Origin: Metamycoplasma orale ATCC 23714
GTDB taxonomy: Bacteria; Bacillota_I; Bacilli_A; Mycoplasmatales; Metamycoplasmataceae
Reading direction: 5' to 3'
Assembly (NCBI RefSeq): GCF_000420105.1
Contig: NZ_ATUH01000001.1
Span: 44,909 to 108,908, forward strand
Length of the DNA stretch: 64,000 nt
Positions 57,746 through 64,000 of the stretch are shown one piece after another. The position numbers and the translations under genes are program-made. Positions within the stretch are counted from its first letter, which is position 1. Every line of letters starts with the position of its first letter. The notes beneath the pieces were generated by a model. That model ran no database searches, was not told where the DNA came from, and saw only the letters and a program-made list of their open reading frames with translations.

Positions 57746-58777
57746 ATGTTTGAAACTAAAAAGAAAAAATCAGATATTAGAGTTCCGGGAGGAATTAGAC
57801 ACTATCTTTCTTGGGCGCGTTCTAAAGTTAGTTTAGGATATAAAAAATGAAGCTCAAAAAGAATTGCTTTTGTATCGGTATTGATAGCAATATCGGTTGT
57901 TTTCTTTTTAATTTCAGTTAGAATTATTCCTATTAGTGCTTTACCAAGCTATAAGTTTTCATTTATTGGGCTTCCTGTTAAAATAACAGGCTTTATATTT
58001 GGTCCAATTATTGGTATGCTTACAGGAATATTAGCTGATTTAATTTCATTTTTATTAGTCCCAACTTATTATCACTATTTATATACAATTTCAATATCAA
58101 TTGCTGGTTTTATTCCTGGACTTTGTGGATATTATTTCTTTGGTCTTAATGAAATGTTATTTTCAAATAAATATAAAATTTTTAAGTTTAAAGAAATTGT
58201 TGACTTTTTTAAAAAGCAATATAGCGAAGCAACCATTAAAGGAAATACAGAAGATGTTCAATATTTTTCTGAATGTATTGCTTATTATGAAGTTAAAATT
58301 ATTTTATTAGAAAATAAAGCAAAACCTATTGCAATGATTAATTTTGCATTCTTTTCAGCTTTAGCAGTGCTCACCATACAAGTCTTTTTAATAATTTCTA
58401 TTTTTATAAAATTAGATCCATCATATTTTGAAAATAATAGATTTATTAAAAACAAATTATTTTATATATTTGCAACTTCATCTGGTTTTGTTGGAATGGG
58501 TGTATTTCTAATTTTATTTAGAATATTTATTAAAAAACGTTATCAATTATTTATTGATATTATGGCAATAGTCACATTTTCTGCAATCCTGGAATTTCTT
58601 AATGTTATTATACTTTCTTGAGCTGATGCTGCTACTCTTAAAATTGACTTTTGAGTTAATTTAGCAAATCACTCTTTAACCGGGCCAATTAAAATTTTCT
58701 TTAATGTTGTTATAATAACAACAACTTATAGAATTGTAGCCCCTCTTTTAAAATCAAAAGAAGGAGATAAGTTCTAA
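57746..58777 (+). CDS. ECF transporter S component (FolT-like)
   Basis: 343 residues. After a cytoplasmic N-terminus of ~38 residues come about six membrane segments. The stretch VKITGFIFGPIIGMLTGILADLISF, with the FGP...G..aDl pattern, and IAGFIPGLCGYYFFG match folate-type substrate-binding S components. There is a long charged cytoplasmic insert (~130-190) not found in typical S proteins. The substrate is uncertain: folate or another vitamin. TGA is read as Trp at five sites. It overlaps the start of the next gene by 1 nt; EcfA and EcfT are not in the window. Confidence 0.72.
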
Positions 58778-61700
58778 TGGCTAAAACTAAAATTAAATCT
58801 TTGGATTTTAAAGATATAAGAATTTATGAAAAGCAAGCTAACAAATGATCTTACAAATTAAGAAATTTCAATATGCATTTAGAGCAAAATGAAATTTTGG
58901 GTATTATTTCTTATAATGCAAATTTGCAAGAAGATATTTTTAAACTAGTAACCAATAAATGAAAGTCTCTAAAATCTTATCAAGGACTTGCAAGTGTAAA
59001 ATTTGATTATGAAAAGAATTTATCAATTAAAAATAAACAATACATTAAAAACTTAGCATATTCTTTTGATACAAAATTAATTGATAATGATTCTGATGAT
59101 TCTAAAGCGAGTCAAATTTCTCTTTATCAATATTTAGAAAATTATTTTGTAGAATCTAATTTATTAAAAACTTCACTAGATGATTTTAGTAGTGCTTGAA
59201 AAGAAACTTTTGATAATTATGGCTTTTATTTAAAAAAAGAATTTGCCCTTAATTTTAATAATCTAGAAAAAACTCTTAAATATATGTTAGAAGATTTGCT
59301 AGAAATGTTAGAAACTTTTAAAGTTGAATCAGCTAGAACAAGTTTATCTGCTATTAATAAAAACTTAGAAGAATTGGAAGAAAAATTCACTTTGATAATT
59401 AATAAATATAAAGATATTGAATATGAACTTATGCAAATATCTTATAACACTATCAATAGATTTCAAAAAGGTGAAATTCTTTTAAATTACAATCAATATG
59501 TTGCATGTAGAGACAAATACATCGATGCACACAACAAGTATTATAATTTTTTCAATTTAAGAAAAGAAATTAAAAAATTTAAAGCTCAAAGAAGAAAAGA
59601 AATTAGAAATGAATTCTTTATTCAATCAAATGATGTAACTTTACTTCTTAAGAAAATTTATTATGATATAAAAATTGAAAATAAATTTTGTATGTATAAA
59701 TTATCTAAAGCTCAAAGCAATAAAGAATATGCTTATTATTTAGAAAACTATTTAATTGATAATAAAATATCTAATTTAATCAAAATTTTATTGAAAAATG
59801 CTAAATGATTAAATATGGAAATAATTAGCATTATTCTTCAAAAAATTTATGAATTAAAAACTGAAATATTCGATGAGTTCAGTTTTATTAATTTAAACAA
59901 GTCAAAAAGAAATATAAGAAAAAATATTACTTTATTAGTTAATAATAGTTTTGTTATAAAAGAAGATTTCTATAAAGATATTATTGATGAAAAGAAAGCT
60001 AATTATATAGAAAAAATTTCTCAATATAGTTCAAAGAAAAAAATATCAACAGACGAATTTGAAATTAATTTTAAAAATAGATTTTCACTTGAAGAATTAA
60101 ATCAAATTAAAAATGAATATATAAAAATCAAAAATGAATACTTGTGAAATTACAATAATTTATATAATGATTCAACTAGTGTATATTCAAGGGAAATGGC
60201 TCAAATTAGCAAAGTTAAAAAAGCTAACAAGAATATTTTCAAAAAAATTTCGTCATTGTTTATACACTATTTATATTCTATAAATAGTGTTGTAATTGAT
60301 AATTATAATTCATTTGATTATAAACTAATTACTGACTATCATGTTAACATGATGAAAATTAATAATTTATGAAAAACTTTAGAATCGCAAAGAAATGATT
60401 TTCAAGGTTATCGTAAGATTTTTGTTAATGGACTTTATCATGATTGCCCAATTATAAGAAAGTTTATTATTCGTTCCTTAGTTTATACAATAATGAAAAA
60501 ATCTAATATTTCATTAGAAAAATATAATTTCAGTTTAGATTCATTTTCGAATGAAACAAAGCTAAAAGTCGAGATAGAAAAAATTAAAATTAATAAACCT
60601 AGTTTAATTGTGATTGGTCATTATATTTCTAAATTAAGCGAATTAATGCAAAAAAAATTTTTAAATGAAATTAATAAATATATTTTTGAAAACAATATTA
60701 TTGGTATTTATTTATTAAATGACTTTCAAGTTGCAAAGGATGTAACCACTAACATAATATTTATAAATAATAAGAAGCCAATTGAACAAGGAAAAACTTT
60801 AAAAATTATTTCAAACCCGATTAACCCACTTGTTAAAGGGTTCGTTGGTAGTGCTGATGAAAGAACAGTGGAAAATATTACTGATTATATTTCCTATTTA
60901 GATGATTATGAAAATATTAATCGATATGAAATTGATACAGATCATAAAGTTTGATGTACATGAGAAGAACTAAATAAATGAGCAACAAAGGAAAATGTTG
61001 CAAACCCCAAACTCGCTGCACTTATATTTAATGAAGTTGAACATAGTGAAAGCGTTGAAGTAAATTTTGATAACCCAAATGCAAATGAAAAAGATACAGA
61101 ATTATTTGATTTTTCAAATACCCTTCTTAATAAGGAAAGCAAAGGAGAAGAAATGAAGCCACAATTTGATCATAAAATTGTTGAAGAAAAAAGAGTAGAT
61201 AAATGAAATGAAGCAAAATTCTTTTCTACTCATGATTTAAATAAAAAAGCATTTACAGTTATTTTACCTCCTCCTAATGTAACAGGTAAGTTACATATAG
61301 GTCATGCTTTTGGTGATTATATTCAAGACACTGTTATTAGATATAAAAAATTACAAGGATTTGATGTTTTATGAATTCCTGGTAAAGACCATGCTGGAAT
61401 TGCTACACAAGCTAAAATTGAAAAAAGATTAGCCGAAAAGAAAATTGATAAGTATAAAATTGGTAGAGATAAATTCTTAGAAGAAGCAATTAAATGAAAA
61501 GATGAATATTCAAAAAACATTACTAATCAATGAAATAAATTAGGTTTAGCATTAGATTATGATGCAGAAAGATTTACTTTAGATAATGATGCTAATGAAG
61601 CTGTTATTAAAGTGTTTATTGATTTATATAATGATGGATTAATTTATAGAGATGTTAAACCAATAAATTGAGACCCAATTTTAAAAACTGCACTTTCTAA

Positions 61701-63681
61701 TATTGAAGTTATTAATAAAGATGTTGAACAAAAAATGTATTACATTAAATACATGTTGAAAAATTCTTCTTCATTTATTGTTGTTGCTACTACTAGACTT
61801 GAAACTATGTTTTCTGATGTTGCAATTGCGATTAATCCTAGTGATATAAGAGCAAAAAACTTACTTGGAAAATTAGTTATTAATCCGTTAACTAAGAAAG
61901 AAATTCCTATCATTGCTTCAGAATTAATTGATAAAGATTTTGGAACTGGACTTATGAAGGTTTCAGCTCATGCTATGGATGATTTTAATATTATTAAAGA
62001 TAATAAATTAGAATTAATTGAATGTATTGATGAGAATGGTATTTTAAATGAAAATGCTATGCAATTTAAAGGCCTTGATCGTTTTGAAGCTAGAAAACAA
62101 ATTGAAGCATATTTAGCTAAAAATAATTTAATTGAAAAAATTGAGAAAATAACTTCTGCTGTTGGTTTTAGTGAAAGAAGCGATTGCCCAATAGAAATAT
62201 TAGTTCAACCTCAATGATTTGTTAAAATGAAAGAACTTGCAGAAGGCCTTTTAGCACATTTTAATCAAGAAGATAAAGTTAATTTTATTCCAAAGCGTTT
62301 TGAAGATGTTCTAAGAAAATGAATGGAAAATGTTCATGATTGAACTATTAGTCGTCAAATATGATGAGGACATAGAATACCTGCATGATATAAAGACAAT
62401 AAAGTCTTGGTACAAAAAAATTGCCCTGGCGATGGTTGAGTTCAAGATGAAGATGTTCTTGATACCTGATTTAGTTCAGCACTTTCTCCATTTGTATTTT
62501 TAGGTTGACCTCAAAGTACTGCAAAGTTAGATAGATATTTCCCTACTTCACTTTTAGTTACCGGATATGACATTATCTTTTTTTGAGTTGCTAGAATGTA
62601 TTTCCAATCTCTATACTTTTTGGATAAAAAACCATTTGATACTGTTTTAATCCATGGTCTAGTTAGAGATAGTCAAGGTAGAAAAATGTCTAAGTCTTTA
62701 GGAAATGGAATTGATCCTATCGACGTTATTGATAAATATGGTTCAGATGTTTTAAGAAATGCTTTAATATTTAATTCAACTCCTGGCCAAGATATCAATT
62801 TTGGTGATGATAAAATAAATAGTGCTAAACTATTTATCAATAAGTTTTGAAATATAGCCCGTTTAATTTCTCAAATTAAAATTAAAGATGAAATTGACTA
62901 TGACTTACATAAAATTGATAAATTTGATTTATGAATTTTAAATAAATTTATACAATTAAGAAAATCAATTGATGATAGTATGTCTAAATATGAATTTACA
63001 GTTATTTTTAAAAATATTCAAAACTTCATTGTAAATGATCTTTCTAGCTGATATTTAGAATTTCTCAAATTAAAATCAAATAAAAAATTTATCCATGTTT
63101 TATTTAGAGAACTTTTATTAACATTGCATCCATTCATGCCATTCTTAACTGACTATTTATTTGAAACTATTTATCATGAAGAACTTTTAAATAATATTTC
63201 ATACAATTTCAATGTTGACTTTGTTCAAAGCGATCTACAAGAAATTGATTCATTAATAAATATAATTACTGCATTAAGACAATATCGTGAAAGCAAAAAG
63301 ATTTCTAAATCTGAATTATTAAAATTCCATCTTGAAGAGTTTAGTTTAAGTACTTTATATGCAACTATAGTAAATAAGATGACAAATTTTGAACAAGAAA
63401 AAAACTTTGATTATTTAATAGAAATTCCTAATGCAAGAATTTATGTCAAATTAAATAAGGAAAATATTAAAAATGATATCAATGATTTAGAAGCAAAAAT
63501 CAAACAATTACAAATTGATATTGATTTTAATAAAAAGATGTTAGAAAATCCTAAATTCTTAGAAAAAGCAAGCAAAAAGATTATTGCTGAAAAAACTGAA
63601 AAATTAAATAATTTTATTTCTCAAATTGAAGGTTACAAAGAAGAACTTACTAAGAAGAAAAACAAATTAAATGAACAATAA
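58777..63681 (+). CDS. Single open frame: OppF-like pseudo-ATPase continuous with valyl-tRNA synthetase
   Basis: From the ATG at 58777 no TAA or TAG occurs until 63679, giving 1634 codons. Residues 1-792 are an ABC-ATPase relic: [18 protein letters not shown] and [18 protein letters not shown] where Walker A should be (GKS/T lost), a long coiled-coil insert (~160-560), [15 protein letters not shown] where Walker B DEP should be, then [10 protein letters not shown] and DHKVWCTWEELNKW. This order, with the large insert, resembles mycoplasma OppF. Residues 793-1634 are ValRS, which has its own ribosome binding site inside. AAGGAG precedes 58777. Read as two genes, the first would be 58777-61152 without a stop codon. 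Confidence 0.7.
61153..63681 (+). CDS. valS: Valyl-tRNA synthetase (internal start)
   Basis: Class I synthetase, 842 residues. [16 protein letters not shown] (HIGH motif near residue 45), editing domain with [37 protein letters not shown] with KMSKS, and a C-terminal coiled coil (~780-842) typical of ValRS. Many Trp are TGA-coded. The start at 61153 gives the expected N-terminus and has AAAGGAG 7 nt upstream, a strong site. The frame is shared with the upstream OppF-like gene with no stop between, so the protein may be made alone, as a fusion, or both. Confidence 0.95.
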
Positions 63682-63689
63682 CCTTTGGT

Positions 63690-64000
63690 ATGAACCCCAA
63701 ATATTGGACTTTTTAATTGTGTTTGGACTTATTCCTGTATTGAACAGGACTAAGTCCTTTTAATTTATTAACAATTCTGTCATTATTATAATATGAAATA
63801 TATTTTTCTAAAGCAGTTTTAAATTCTTTAAAACTTTTAAATCTATTTTCTTCTTCAAATCAAAATTCTCTTTTTATAACACTAAATAAACATTCAGTGG
63901 GACTATTGTCTAAACAATTTCCTTTTCTTGACATGCTTTGAATTGTTTGTTTCTCCTTCAAATAATTTATATACTCTTCATGAGTATATTGTCATCCTTG
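63690..64000 (-). mobile_element. 3' end of an IS3-family insertion sequence (continues beyond window)
   Basis: Contains the transposase end below. The right boundary is probably within 63685-63712, where TGAACCCCAAATATTGGAC resembles IS150-group terminal sequence; the matching left end is outside the window, so neither the inverted repeat nor the target duplication can be checked. Confidence 0.75.
63713..64000 (-). CDS. IS3-family transposase, C-terminal part (5' end outside window)
   Basis: Last 95 codons of an IS3/IS150-type OrfB (DDE integrase). Visible are QGWQYTHEEYINYLKEK, SMSRKGNCLDNSPTE with the catalytic Glu, and YYNNDRIVNKLKGLSPVQYR at the end, all hallmarks of the rve domain. Trp residues are TGA-coded, so the element is adapted to this code. 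The stop is 31 nt beyond the valS stop on the opposite strand, so the element inserted right behind valS. Confidence 0.93.

Overview
The window is a very AT-rich stretch of a Mollicute chromosome (a Mycoplasma in the broad sense, most like the hominis/synoviae-type lineages). The key evidence is the genetic code. TGA must be read as tryptophan in almost every gene: the thioredoxin active site WCPPC uses TGA, as do the tryptophans of LeuRS, ValRS, ProRS and UvrA, and only TAA and TAG end genes. Gene content fits: dense short operons, lipoproteins, GatCAB, a CdaM-type cyclase, ECF transport, and no cell-wall synthesis. The species cannot be named from the sequence alone. All coordinates below assume code 4, so many genes are longer than a standard-code translation would show.

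Layout. 1-2146: end of the F1 ATPase operon (atpG-atpD-atpC). 2254-5008: leuS and, convergent, rpsT. 5095-8360: a small metallopeptidase, a NERD-like membrane protein and two tandem mycoplasma-specific paralogues. 8428-9847: tuf with its own promoter and a structured leader that holds an 11-codon upstream ORF. 9917-17260: lipoprotein, HAD phosphatase, two unknown proteins and uvrA. 17273-19628: pgk (reverse), a small membrane protein and the c-di-AMP cyclase. 19828-23012: ffh and a degenerate phosphohexomutase-like protein, both reverse. 23176-31446: an (AT)12 tract, then one 8.2-kb gene for a 2717-residue surface protein with BspA-type leucine-rich repeats. 31454-37915: the nusA-rnpM-infB-rbfA-mnmG-rlmH translation operon, behind what looks like an attenuator. 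37926-42271: a lipoprotein (reverse) and lon with a CIRCE operator. 42416-48035: deoB, a membrane protein, proS, trxA and gpmI. 48053-56587: a J-domain membrane protein (reverse), then acpS-plsC-scpA-scpB-rlu-gatC-gatA-gatB-yihY in one tight run. 56602-63681: an S66 peptidase, an ECF S component, an OppF-like pseudo-ATPase and valS. 63713-64000: the 3' end of an IS3-family transposase (reverse).

How the genes work together. Most are translation, ribosome maturation, protein export and quality control (tuf, infB, nusA, rbfA, mnmG, rlmH, leuS, proS, valS, gatCAB, ffh, lon), plus lower glycolysis and nucleoside salvage (pgk, gpmI, deoB), DNA repair and chromosome compaction (uvrA, scpAB) and lipid synthesis (acpS, plsC). 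The lineage-specific part is the surface and pseudo-enzyme content.

The most unusual observations are these. (1) There is no stop codon between the OppF-like gene and valS, giving one 1634-codon frame with a strong internal ribosome binding site. (2) A phosphohexomutase homologue has lost its catalytic serine and metal loop. (3) A complete intrinsic terminator lies 28 nt before the nusA start codon. (4) The nusA acidic tail is broken by a frameshift and a stop. (5) The tuf leader combines a short ORF with overlapping stems. (6) Several genes have a -10 box almost touching the start codon and no ribosome binding site.
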